The translations under genes were made by a program, and so were the position numbers. The notes under the pieces are model-generated. The model was given only the letters and a program-made list of their open reading frames with translations, ran no database searches and had not been told where the DNA came from. This document shows, one piece after another, positions 27,435 to 34,801 of a DNA stretch of 64,000 bases; positions within the stretch are counted from its first letter, which is position 1; every line of letters starts with the position of its first letter. Source of the DNA: Sessilibacter corallicola (lineage in GTDB: Bacteria > Pseudomonadota > Gammaproteobacteria > Pseudomonadales > Cellvibrionaceae); NCBI RefSeq assembly GCF_021290925.1, contig NZ_JAJSLX010000002.1:771001-835000 (forward strand), given 5' to 3'.

Positions 27435-27475
27435 GATTTACATTTAATTTTATAAAGAAAATTTAAATGTAAATC
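27435..27475. repeat. Perfect 13-bp AT-rich inverted repeat
   Basis: GATTTACATTTAA and its exact complement TTAAATGTAAATC flank a 15-base AT-rich spacer. It lies about 110 bases upstream of the leftward barrel-protein gene and 49 bases past the stop of ogt. It may be an operator or a weak terminator; the T-run is not clear. Confidence 0.5.
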
Positions 27476-27523
27476 TTGTGTTAACTTTAGATAATTTAAT
27501 CGTAGATTATTAACGCTGACTTT

Positions 27524-28045
27524 TTAACGCTGCTTGTTCGAGAATTTTTTCTCGTGTGTGAGAAGCCATTGTTTTGCGTCCATGCCACCGGCATAACCTG
27601 TTAATGCGCCGTTTTGCGCAATCACTCTATGGCAGGGAATAATAATGGAAATTGGATTGGCTCCGTTGGCGGCGCCCACTGCTCGACAAGCTTTGGGGTT
27701 ATTTATTTCGACACTGATGTCGTGATAGCTTCGCGTTTCTCCGTAAGGAATATTAACGAGCTTTTCCCATACCGTTTTTCTGAATTCGGTGCCTTGAGGT
27801 CGCAGCGGAAGATCGAACTCTTGTCGAGTACCCTCGAAATATTCGTTTAATTGTATGATCGTATTTTCGAATAATTTTTTATTTTTGGGTAACTCAGAAA
27901 CGCGATCGTAAATTTTATGCTCCGGAAAAAATATTCCCGTCAATTCCACTTCTGAATCACTGAGTGGGATTCCGGTGAGAATCAATTCTCCCAGTGGGCT
28001 TGCAATTACGGCTGAAACTTCTGTATCTAAAACTTTATTGGTCAT
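27524..28045 (-). CDS. ogt: Methylated-DNA-[protein]-cysteine S-methyltransferase
   Basis: A 173-residue Ogt/AGT protein repairing O6-alkylguanine by transfer to its own Cys138 in IPCHRVIAQNG. The helix-turn-helix-like 'YGETRSYHDISVEINNPKACRAVGAANGANPI' (in part) and 'GYAGGMDAKQWLLTHE' are typical. The N-terminal half is short and diverged. Its ATG overlaps the end of the ada-alkA-type gene by 11 bases, so the two are transcribed together and probably translationally coupled. Confidence 0.93.
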   Translation of the reverse strand: MTNKVLDTEVSAVIASPLGELILTGIPLSDSEVELTGIFFPEHKIYDRVSELPKNKKLFENTIIQLNEYFEGTRQEFDLPLRPQGTEFRKTVWEKLVNIPYGETRSYHDISVEINNPKACRAVGAANGANPISIIIPCHRVIAQNGALTGYAGGMDAKQWLLTHEKKFSNKQR

Positions 28046-29486
28046 TTAATGTATCCCATAAATGGAGTACCGCATAGCTGCGCCAAGGACTCCAACTTTG
28101 TGAAATTTCCAGTGCCTGTTTAGGACTTGGTCTGCCCAAGGCGTTGCGAATACCGATATCTTCTTTCGGAAATGCATCGGGCCAGCGTAAAACTCGAAAG
28201 GCAATGTATTGCGAGGTCCAAGGGCCAATACCTTTAATGTCGAGTAATTGTTGTATGACTAAATTGGGATCCCCTCCGGGTTCTAATGTCAGTCGTTGAT
28301 CCAACACACGTTGTGCGATTTCAATAATGGCGTTGGCTCTCGCGCTGACGATGCCTAATGAACAAATTTCATCGAGTGTTGCTCTGGCAATTCTTTCAGG
28401 CGATGGGCTCATTCGGTTGAGTTCTTCGAAATCGGTTTCGATTGGGTCACCAAAATATTCGCTGAATCTTCCCGATAACGTTCTCGCTGCTTTGACCGTT
28501 ACCTGTTGCCCGAGCACGGCGCGGATGGCTAGCTCAAATCCGTTGAAAGCGCCGGGAACTCGCAAGCCAAAACTGTTTTCACTGAAATTACCCGGTAAGT
28601 TTTTTTGATTTAAATGAGTGGCGATGAGTTCTGGCTGCGCGTTAACATCAAATAGGTGTTTAATTCTGACCAAAACCTGTGAAATGACCGGCGTTAATTC
28701 CTCACTGATGGTGAGTTCCAATGCCGAGCGTTTTTCATTGTTGGTCACATTAACAATGCCGCGGTGATTATTTATTTCGATGGTACGAAAATAACTGTCG
28801 CCGTGAATCAGTTCGACACCTTTTAATGTTCGACTGCTTAAAAAATTTAATAAGCGAGACCACAAAAAAGGCCGACGATAACTTACATTGAGTTTTACCG
28901 TTTGGCTTTTCTTGCCGTGATTGACGGTTTCGCGGCGTAATTGCGATGGTGTTAGTTTGTAGTTTGATTTAAACACTTCGTTAAAGCGCCTGATGCTATC
29001 AAAACCACTGCTTAATGCGACATCGGTAATTGGCAACTGTGTGTCGGTCAGTAATTGTTTGGCAAGTAATAGACGATAGGTTTGAATTAATTGCGTGGGT
29101 GTAACACCAAATAATTCCGCCGTCATTCTGCGCAATTGCCGTTCGCCAATGCCTAAATTGGATTGTGTTGCCGTTAAGCAATCCTTTCCGTAGGATAAAT
29201 TCATTTGCACAAAAGCAATAATTCGTTGAGCGTTGTCTTGTTCGCTGGATTGAAAACTTGGCAGGGGTGCTAATTCGGGGCGACAACGAAGGCAAGGGCG
29301 AAAACCTGACTGTTCTGCTTGCGCGGCGGAATCAAACATAATGCAATTTTCTTGCTTGGGTTTACGAGCACTGCAAATAGGACGGCAGTAAACGCCGGTT
29401 GTTTTTACGCCGGTAAAAAATATGCCGTCAAATCGCTCGTCGCGAGAAAAAAAAGCTTTAAGGTAATTGTTAGGAATCGGTTGCAT
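28035..29486 (-). CDS. alkA: Ada-AlkA fusion: alkylation sensor plus 3-methyladenine DNA glycosylase II
   Basis: From ATG 29486 the product is 483 residues; another ATG at 29537 adds 17 unconserved residues. The N-terminal Ada zinc domain has Cys34 and Cys38 (GVYCRPIC) and Cys65 and Cys68 (RPCLRC), where Cys34 accepts methyl from phosphotriesters. An AraC-type HTH follows ('SGFDSIRRFNEVFKSNY...TPSQLR', about 155-185). Then comes an AlkA N-domain and the HhH-GPD glycosylase, with 'LLDIKGIGPWTSQYIAF' and 'FPKEDIGIRNAL' carrying the catalytic Asp. It can therefore sense methylation, activate repair genes and excise 3-methyladenine. Ogt is encoded next, overlapping it. Confidence 0.92.
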   Translation of the reverse strand: MQPIPNNYLKAFFSRDERFDGIFFTGVKTTGVYCRPICSARKPKQENCIMFDSAAQAEQSGFRPCLRCRPELAPLPSFQSSEQDNAQRIIAFVQMNLSYGKDCLTATQSNLGIGERQLRRMTAELFGVTPTQLIQTYRLLLAKQLLTDTQLPITDVALSSGFDSIRRFNEVFKSNYKLTPSQLRRETVNHGKKSQTVKLNVSYRRPFLWSRLLNFLSSRTLKGVELIHGDSYFRTIEINNHRGIVNVTNNEKRSALELTISEELTPVISQVLVRIKHLFDVNAQPELIATHLNQKNLPGNFSENSFGLRVPGAFNGFELAIRAVLGQQVTVKAARTLSGRFSEYFGDPIETDFEELNRMSPSPERIARATLDEICSLGIVSARANAIIEIAQRVLDQRLTLEPGGDPNLVIQQLLDIKGIGPWTSQYIAFRVLRWPDAFPKEDIGIRNALGRPSPKQALEISQSWSPWRSYAVLHLWDTLNDQ

Positions 29487-29697
29487 AGTGCCAATACTAA
29501 ACCGACAACCGCCGCAATTCTGGCGGAATACGGACATGGATTTTTAGCTGCCGAAAAGCGACTTTGGTCAACTTTGTCGGCACAGCTTTTATGTTTCTAT
29601 TTGCGCTTAAAGAAATGTTAACCGTTTGTTGCACTTTTGTCGGGTTGTTTTTGGTAACTTTTAACCGCTAACATCATTTGAGACGTATATATAGGAT

Positions 29698-29970
29698 CTA
29701 TAGGAGCCTCTGATTAACCTCAACATCACTCAGCGTGATCTCAAGCGTGCAGTTGCAAGGCGCCGTTTGCAATTAATGGCCTGAGTCCTTAATAAAAACG
29801 GCAACGCCGCAAATGTGCGCTTGAGACCGCGCCTTTCAGGGCCTGCCAGTTTTTTCCTGCTCCGCGTTGTGCTTTTTCGATTTAACCCGTTAGACCTTCA
29901 AAAGCACGCCTTGATCAGAAAAAAACTCCTTGGCCTGAGTAATCTTGAGGTTAATCAGAAGCTCCTATAG
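29698..29970. mobile_element. 273-bp MITE-like element with 26-bp terminal inverted repeats
   Basis: CTATAGGAGCCTCTGATTAA (continuing CCTCAA) at 29698-29723 matches the reverse complement of 29945-29970 with one mismatch. The ends carry TA within CTATAG, again compatible with TA target duplication (inference). Internal dyads are present: TCTCAAGCGTGCAGTTGC near 29740 pairs imperfectly with GCAAATGTGCGCTTGAGA near 29814-29831. No protein is encoded. Its right end is 30 bases from the start codon of the next gene, so it may carry or separate that promoter. Confidence 0.85.
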
Positions 29971-30000
29971 GTACATAACCCATTGTTTTGCGGAGGCTTA

Positions 30001-31116
30001 ATGTCAGATACAGAGTTAAAGTCGCCTGTTGATTTTCAAGAAATTATCGGTCAAAACGATTTGAAAATTGCTGTGGCAACACTAAATGCGCCTAAGAGCA
30101 TTAACGCATTATCCTTTGAAATGGTTAATTTGCTGCTCAGTCGTTTGGCGCAGTGGCAGACTGATGACAGTGTGGCTTGTGTTGTATTGCGCGGTGCGGG
30201 TGAACGTGGCTTTTGCGCCGGTGGTGATGTTGTGCACTTGCGTGAATCCAGCATTGCCAACGACGGCGTCGGTGCGGAGTTTTTCGCGAAAGAATACCGT
30301 TTAGACTACACGATTCATACCTATTCCAAACCGATCATTGTTTGGGGCAGCGGCGTTGTTATGGGTGGCGGGCTTGGTCTTATGGCGGGTGCGAGCCATC
30401 GAATTGTTACCGAAACTACACGCCTGGCTATGCCAGAAGTGACCATTGGTCTTTTCCCCGATGTTGGCGCTGCTTGGTTTTTGAATAAAATGCCGGGTCG
30501 CGTGGGATTGTTTATGGCGCTCACAGGCGTTCCAATTAATGCCGCCGATACCTTGTTTGTTGGTCTTGCCGATCATTTCTTAAATAACGATCAGTGGGAT
30601 TCTTTTTTCGACGGCTTGATTTCACTGTCGTGGGGTGATTCAAGTGAGCATCACACTCAGATTTCACGTTTGATCACTCAGTTTGAAGCGCAGTCTGTCG
30701 ACCGCCCGGATTCCATTGTTCGCGAGCATTTCGATGAAATTCAAACGCTGACCTCTGGTATTACGTTTGAAGAGACCTACCAAAATATCGCCAGCTACAG
30801 CGGCGAAGATGAGTGGTTAACAAGAGCGTCTAAGACACTTAAAAATGGCTGCCCAGTTACGGTTGCATTAGTGCCTGTATTACTGCAAAAAGCGTTGCAT
30901 ATGTCGCTGAAAGAAGTGTTCTATCAAGATTGGGTCATTGCCGTGAATTGCTTGCGTTTAAGTCACTTCAGAGAAGGTGTGCGAGCACTGTTGGTCGATA
31001 AAGACAAAAACCCTCAGTACGAACCGAACAATATTCAGTCGGTTACTTCCATGCATATTGACGATCACTTCAATACCCAGGGTTTAAGTAAAAACCCATT
31101 TGCTGATTTGGATTAG
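30001..31116 (+). CDS. Enoyl-CoA hydratase/isomerase family protein (3-hydroxyisobutyryl-CoA hydrolase type)
   Basis: The start is ATG 30001 after GGAGGCTTA, giving 371 residues. It is a crotonase-fold protein of the ECH_2 group, which includes 3-hydroxyisobutyryl-CoA hydrolases: 'RGAGERGFCAGGDVVHLRES' near 67-85 (oxyanion hole), 'GGGLGLMAGASHRIVTETTR' near 122-142, and 'MPEVTIGLFPDVGAAWFLNK'. The Glu in MPEVTIG is the catalytic-type residue. A long C-terminal half of about 170 residues distinguishes this group from short enoyl-CoA hydratases. No other valine- or fatty-acid-degradation gene is adjacent, so the substrate is not settled. Confidence 0.88.
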   Translation: MSDTELKSPVDFQEIIGQNDLKIAVATLNAPKSINALSFEMVNLLLSRLAQWQTDDSVACVVLRGAGERGFCAGGDVVHLRESSIANDGVGAEFFAKEYRLDYTIHTYSKPIIVWGSGVVMGGGLGLMAGASHRIVTETTRLAMPEVTIGLFPDVGAAWFLNKMPGRVGLFMALTGVPINAADTLFVGLADHFLNNDQWDSFFDGLISLSWGDSSEHHTQISRLITQFEAQSVDRPDSIVREHFDEIQTLTSGITFEETYQNIASYSGEDEWLTRASKTLKNGCPVTVALVPVLLQKALHMSLKEVFYQDWVIAVNCLRLSHFREGVRALLVDKDKNPQYEPNNIQSVTSMHIDDHFNTQGLSKNPFADLD

Positions 31117-31126
31117 CGCTGCGTGT

Positions 31127-31186
31127 TGAGCGCCCTGAATGTGTGTTCGATTGAAAAATTATCGAAGCTTGCATTCAGGGCTGTTG
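31127..31186. terminator. Shared hairpin between converging ECH and SDR genes
   Basis: GCCCTGAATG (31132-31141) pairs with CATTCAGGGC (31172-31181), with an inner TTCGAT/ATCGAA stem, in the 101-base gap between converging genes. The stem is strong but the T-runs are poor. Confidence 0.55.
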
Positions 31187-31217
31187 AGCTCAAATGAAAA
31201 GCACAACAATAAAATAT

Positions 31218-31979
31218 TTACGATTTTCTATTTACTGCAAAAGGCGACCACGCTTGTTGTGTCGGCATGATTTCCAGTTCGTTGATGTTTAAATGGTCTG
31301 GTAAGTTGGCCAAGTACAGCAAAGTGTCAGCAATGTCGCTTGCTTGAATGGCATCAACACCTTTGTAGAGGTCATCGCTGGCTTGCTGATTACCGCTGGT
31401 TCTGACCAGGGTAAATTCAGTTTCCGCCATACCCGGTGCTACGTTCGATACCCGTACGCCTGTGCCTAACAAATCGCAGCGCAATGCTTTTGAGAATTGT
31501 TCGACAAATGCTTTTGTTCCGCAGTAAACATTGCCGCCTGGGTAAGGATACAAACCGGCTATTGAGCCAATATTAATAATGCTTGCGCCCGCGCCGCATT
31601 CGATGAGCTTTGGCAGTAAAACGTAGGTTACTGTTGATAGGCCCTTCACATTGGTATCTATCATTTGATGCCACTGATCCAAACTCGCGTCTTGAGCAGG
31701 CGCGGTACCCAATGCGAGCCCGGCGTTGTTGACGAGTACTTTTAACGGTGCGAGAGATGGAGGGAGCTGCGAGAGCTTTTCTTTGCAGGCTTCGGTATCT
31801 TGAACATCGAGAACCATCGTCTCAACAACCGTGTATTGAGACAACTGCTCTTTGATCTCTTTCAGCCTTTCTTCGCGTCTCCCAGTTAATAACAAGTGCC
31901 AACCTTGTTGAGCAAATTTTTCGGCGGCTGCTCTGCCGAAACCTGAGGTTGCACCGGTTATACATGCAGTGAAAGTCAT
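31218..31979 (-). CDS. Short-chain dehydrogenase/reductase, YdfG-like
   Basis: A 253-residue classical SDR. The cofactor motif is TGATSGFGRA at 8-17, with 'TGRREERL' suggesting NADP(H) preference; 'NNAGLA' near 87 and the catalytic YCGTK near 152 are intact. Overall it resembles E. coli YdfG (NADP-dependent 3-hydroxy acid/L-allo-threonine dehydrogenase), including 'NVKGLSTVTYVLLPKLI' and 'SNVAPGMAETEFTLVR'. The substrate cannot be stated from sequence alone. It is transcribed alone, toward the ECH gene. Confidence 0.87.
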   Translation of the reverse strand: MTFTACITGATSGFGRAAAEKFAQQGWHLLLTGRREERLKEIKEQLSQYTVVETMVLDVQDTEACKEKLSQLPPSLAPLKVLVNNAGLALGTAPAQDASLDQWHQMIDTNVKGLSTVTYVLLPKLIECGAGASIINIGSIAGLYPYPGGNVYCGTKAFVEQFSKALRCDLLGTGVRVSNVAPGMAETEFTLVRTSGNQQASDDLYKGVDAIQASDIADTLLYLANLPDHLNINELEIMPTQQAWSPFAVNRKS

Positions 31980-32257
31980 TGAATCTCCTAAGGATTAAGT
32001 CGACAGCTTGGGGTTTCTAAACCCGTTTCAAACTGAGTTACTCGTGTTTTCTGGATTCCGATGGGAAAATCGTTGTAGATTTTTCTCGCCTCAGAGGCCA
32101 TTAAAGGTGGGCGAAAAGCCCTCTTATGAGTACCGAGTTGGAAACGTTAATACCGCGCTAAAATCTTTGCAAACAGAAAGTGATTACTCGATTGCGACAG
32201 AGAATTGAATGCGGTTTCACAACCCGATAAGAATTTGCTTCAACAGTGGTGATGTTA
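31980..32257. other. Gap upstream of SDR and of the rimP promoter
   Basis: About 280 bases, containing the SDR promoter. A rightward frame from 32008 has no family character. Nothing else seen. Confidence 0.45.
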
Positions 32258-32286
32258 TTGAATTAACGTGATTGTGTCGTTATAAT
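32258..32286 (+). promoter_or_regulatory. Strong sigma-70 promoter of the rimP-nusA-infB operon leader
   Basis: TTGAAT at 32258-32263 and TATAAT at 32281-32286 are separated by exactly 17 bases, close to the ideal housekeeping promoter. Transcription would start near 32293, about 510 bases upstream of rimP. Confidence 0.7.
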
Positions 32287-32292
32287 CCGCGA

Positions 32293-32686
32293 CCTGATGT
32301 ACGGGCTCCCTCTTAAAGAACCTTTAAGTAATATCGTTATTTTTAAGTAACTTCGTTATTACTGAAACAATCTAAGTATTCAACACAACTTAGTCGATCT
32401 GAGATTTAGTTGAATTGATCTGAGACTTAGCTGGTCTGAATGTTAATCTGTTCAGTCGCTCAAAGGTTCTATGAAAGTAACGTGCCGGGTAAATTCAGTG
32501 TGGATTCCAAGACTGGAGTCGCAGCGTAGATAATTTTGTGAAGTCGGATTGCTTCCTACTTCGTTAACCTGTTTAGGTGTGACTTAAGTCATGAATTGCT
32601 AATTCCTCGCTGCAAGTGGTTATTACTCTCTTGCACTTATAATTTTAGTTATGAAAAAGCCCCTCAATGTCTAGGGGCTTTTTCAT
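32293..32686 (+). ncRNA. Candidate structured leader or small RNA ahead of rimP
   Basis: Between the strong promoter and the perfect terminator hairpin is about 390 bases with no credible protein. It contains two near-identical 17-mers (GATCTGAGATTTAGTTG at about 32397 and GATCTGAGACTTAGCTG at about 32418), and a hairpin GAAGTCGGA/TCCTACTTC near 32540-32562. In E. coli this operon begins with a tRNA (metY); no tRNA-like sequence is visible here. It is either an untranslated leader controlled by attenuation or a stable RNA; no known family was recognised. Confidence 0.3.
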
Positions 32687-32690
32687 ATTT
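32651..32690 (+). terminator. Intrinsic terminator in the rimP leader
   Basis: A perfect 14-bp stem ATGAAAAAGCCCCT / AGGGGCTTTTTCAT with an 8-base loop, T-run in the 3' arm. It is strong and lies between the promoter and rimP, so most transcripts should stop here unless anti-terminated. Confidence 0.85.
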
Positions 32691-32724
32691 AAAATTTCTA
32701 CCCGGTCGTTCGGGAGCTAAAAAT

Positions 32725-32743
32725 GGGCCTAAGGCCCTTTTTT
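32725..32743 (+). terminator. Second intrinsic terminator/attenuator just upstream of rimP
   Basis: GGGCC-TAA-GGCCC followed by six T's, about 60 bases before the rimP start, preceded by another small hairpin CCCG...CGGG (32701-32714). With the terminator at 32651 it forms a tandem pair. Confidence 0.7.
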
Positions 32744-32803
32744 ACTTTCTGGGGACGACACATCCCTATTTCTTACTCACTGGAGAGATTGTTAAGCACA
32801 TAT

Positions 32804-33259
32804 ATGTCAGCGAGACTTGAACAGTTAACCGCACTCCTAAAGCCTTCCGTTGAGGCATTAGATTGTGACCTCTGGGGTATCGAATACCTTTCCCAAGGTC
32901 GCCATAGTACCTTGCGCATTTTTATCGAAAAATCTTCCGGCGTCAGTGTTACTGATTGCGAACGCGTCAGTCGACAGTTGAGCAGCGTGCTAGATGTTGA
33001 AGATCCTATTTCCGGTGAGTACGTATTGGAAGTTTCTTCCCCTGGTGCTGACCGCACCTTATTCACACTTGAGCAATACACACAGTTTATTGGCGAGCAA
33101 GTCAGTATTCGTTTGCGCACCGCATTTGACGGAAAACGCAAATTTAAGGGTCAGCTGCGAGGCGTCGAAAACGAAGACGTCGTGGTAGCCGTTGACGAAG
33201 AGGAATACCTATTGCCCATCAGTTCCATAGAAAAAGCCACAATTGTTCCCCAGTTTTAG
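32804..33259 (+). CDS. rimP: Ribosome maturation factor RimP
   Basis: From ATG 32804 the protein is 151 residues and aligns by eye with E. coli RimP: '[26 protein letters not shown]', '[20 protein letters not shown]' and '[13 protein letters not shown]' (short parts). It helps mature the 30S subunit. A TTG at 32789 sits closer to GGAGAG and cannot be ruled out as the start. It is the first gene of the rimP-nusA-infB-rbfA-truB operon, 23 bases before nusA. Confidence 0.95.
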   Translation: MSARLEQLTALLKPSVEALDCDLWGIEYLSQGRHSTLRIFIEKSSGVSVTDCERVSRQLSSVLDVEDPISGEYVLEVSSPGADRTLFTLEQYTQFIGEQVSIRLRTAFDGKRKFKGQLRGVENEDVVVAVDEEEYLLPISSIEKATIVPQF

Positions 33260-33282
33260 GGGTGGAGTAGAACGAGGCGAGA

Positions 33283-34785
33283 ATGAACAAAGAAATCCTA
33301 CTGGTTGCCGACGCGGTATCCAATGAAAAGGGTGTCGACAAAGGCTTAATTTTCGAAGCAATCGAAATTGCCTTAGCAACGGCAACTAAAAAACGTTACG
33401 ACGAAGACTCCACCATCGAAGTTATCATCGATCGCAGAACCGGTGATTACGAAACCTACCGTAGCTGGGAAGTGGTAAGTGACGACGTCGTTGCGGAACT
33501 TGGTACCCAATTTACAACGGAAGAGGCGATCGAAAAAGATCCCAAATTAGTGGTTGGCGATGTCTACCGTGAAAAAGTAGAAAACGTCGGCTTTGGCCGA
33601 ATCGCTGCTCAAACTGCCAAGCAAGTTATTGTTCAGAAAGTTCGCGAAGCTGAACGTGCTCAAGTGGTGGATGAATACCGTGATCGTGTTGGTGAATTGA
33701 TCAGCGGAACCGTGAAAAAGGTAACGCGCGATAACATCATCATTGATCTTGGCAATAATGCCGAAGGCTTGATGCCGCGAGACCAATTGGTCGGCCGTGA
33801 AATCTTCCGCATGGGCGATCGTGTTCGCGCTATCTTACTTGAGATTCGCACCGAAATGCGCGGCCCTCAGTTGTTCTTAAGCCGTTCTTGCCCGCAAATG
33901 CTCATCGAATTATTCCGCATCGAAGTGCCGGAAATCGCCGAGGAAGTGATCGAACTTCGAAGCGCTGCTCGCGACCCAGGTTCACGCGCTAAAATCGCCG
34001 TGACCACCAACGACGGCCGCATTGACCCAGTTGGCGCTTGTGTTGGTATGCGTGGTTCTCGTGTACAGGCGGTTTCTAACGAATTAGGCAACGAGCGCGT
34101 TGACATTGTGCTTTGGGACGATAACCCAGCGCAATTTGTGATCAATGCAATGGCGCCGGCTGAAATCGAATCTATCGTCGTGGACGAAGACGCCCATTCT
34201 ATGGATGTCGCCGTTCAAGAAGACAATCTCGCTATGGCAATTGGCCGCGGTGGACAAAACGTTCGCTTGGCCAGTGATCTTACCGGTTGGGAGATCAACG
34301 TCATGAGTTTGGATGAGTGGCAGAGCAAGCAGCAAGCTGAAACTGGCACTTACATGGAAACCTTCATGCAAGCGTTGGATATCGATGAAGATATCGCCGA
34401 AGTGCTTGTCGAAGAAGGTTTCACCACCCTCGAAGAAATTGCTTACGTACCTCTCGATGAAATGCTTTCAATCGAAGGGTTCGACGAAGATATTGCAGAA
34501 GAACTTCGCGCACGTGCTAAAGACGCGTTGCTTACTCAAGCGCTTGCCAGCGAAGAGAAGCTAGAAAACGCAGAGCCTGCTGAAGATCTTCTGAATATGG
34601 AAGGAATGGATCGTCACCTTGCCTTTTTGCTAGCCAGCCGTGGTGTTGCCACTATGGACGATTTGGCTGAGTTGGCGGTTGACGAATTGTTAGATATCGA
34701 TGGCATGGACGAACAACGTGCCGCCGCGCTGATTATGAAAGCTCGTGAGCCGTGGTTTTCAGATTCAGACAGCGCAGATAGTTAA
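33283..34785 (+). CDS. nusA: Transcription termination/antitermination factor NusA
   Basis: A 500-residue NusA of the long gammaproteobacterial type. The N-terminal RNA-polymerase-binding domain begins [20 protein letters not shown]; the S1 domain starts near 135 ('[20 protein letters not shown]'), two KH domains follow ('[20 protein letters not shown]', '[20 protein letters not shown]'), and two C-terminal acidic helix-hairpin-helix repeats end the protein. NusA controls pausing and termination, and in E. coli it regulates its own operon through leader terminators like those seen upstream of rimP. It ends 16 bases before infB. Confidence 0.98.
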   Translation: MNKEILLVADAVSNEKGVDKGLIFEAIEIALATATKKRYDEDSTIEVIIDRRTGDYETYRSWEVVSDDVVAELGTQFTTEEAIEKDPKLVVGDVYREKVENVGFGRIAAQTAKQVIVQKVREAERAQVVDEYRDRVGELISGTVKKVTRDNIIIDLGNNAEGLMPRDQLVGREIFRMGDRVRAILLEIRTEMRGPQLFLSRSCPQMLIELFRIEVPEIAEEVIELRSAARDPGSRAKIAVTTNDGRIDPVGACVGMRGSRVQAVSNELGNERVDIVLWDDNPAQFVINAMAPAEIESIVVDEDAHSMDVAVQEDNLAMAIGRGGQNVRLASDLTGWEINVMSLDEWQSKQQAETGTYMETFMQALDIDEDIAEVLVEEGFTTLEEIAYVPLDEMLSIEGFDEDIAEELRARAKDALLTQALASEEKLENAEPAEDLLNMEGMDRHLAFLLASRGVATMDDLAELAVDELLDIDGMDEQRAAALIMKAREPWFSDSDSADS

Positions 34786-34801
34786 AGACTGAGGAGTGAT
34801 A

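Noticed and set aside
32287-32720. A tRNA gene in the rimP leader, as in E. coli
   Set aside because: No GGTTCGAATCC-like T-loop or cloverleaf pairing could be found.
32596-32820. A rightward frame overlapping the terminators before rimP
   Set aside because: It runs through a perfect terminator hairpin and has no family character.
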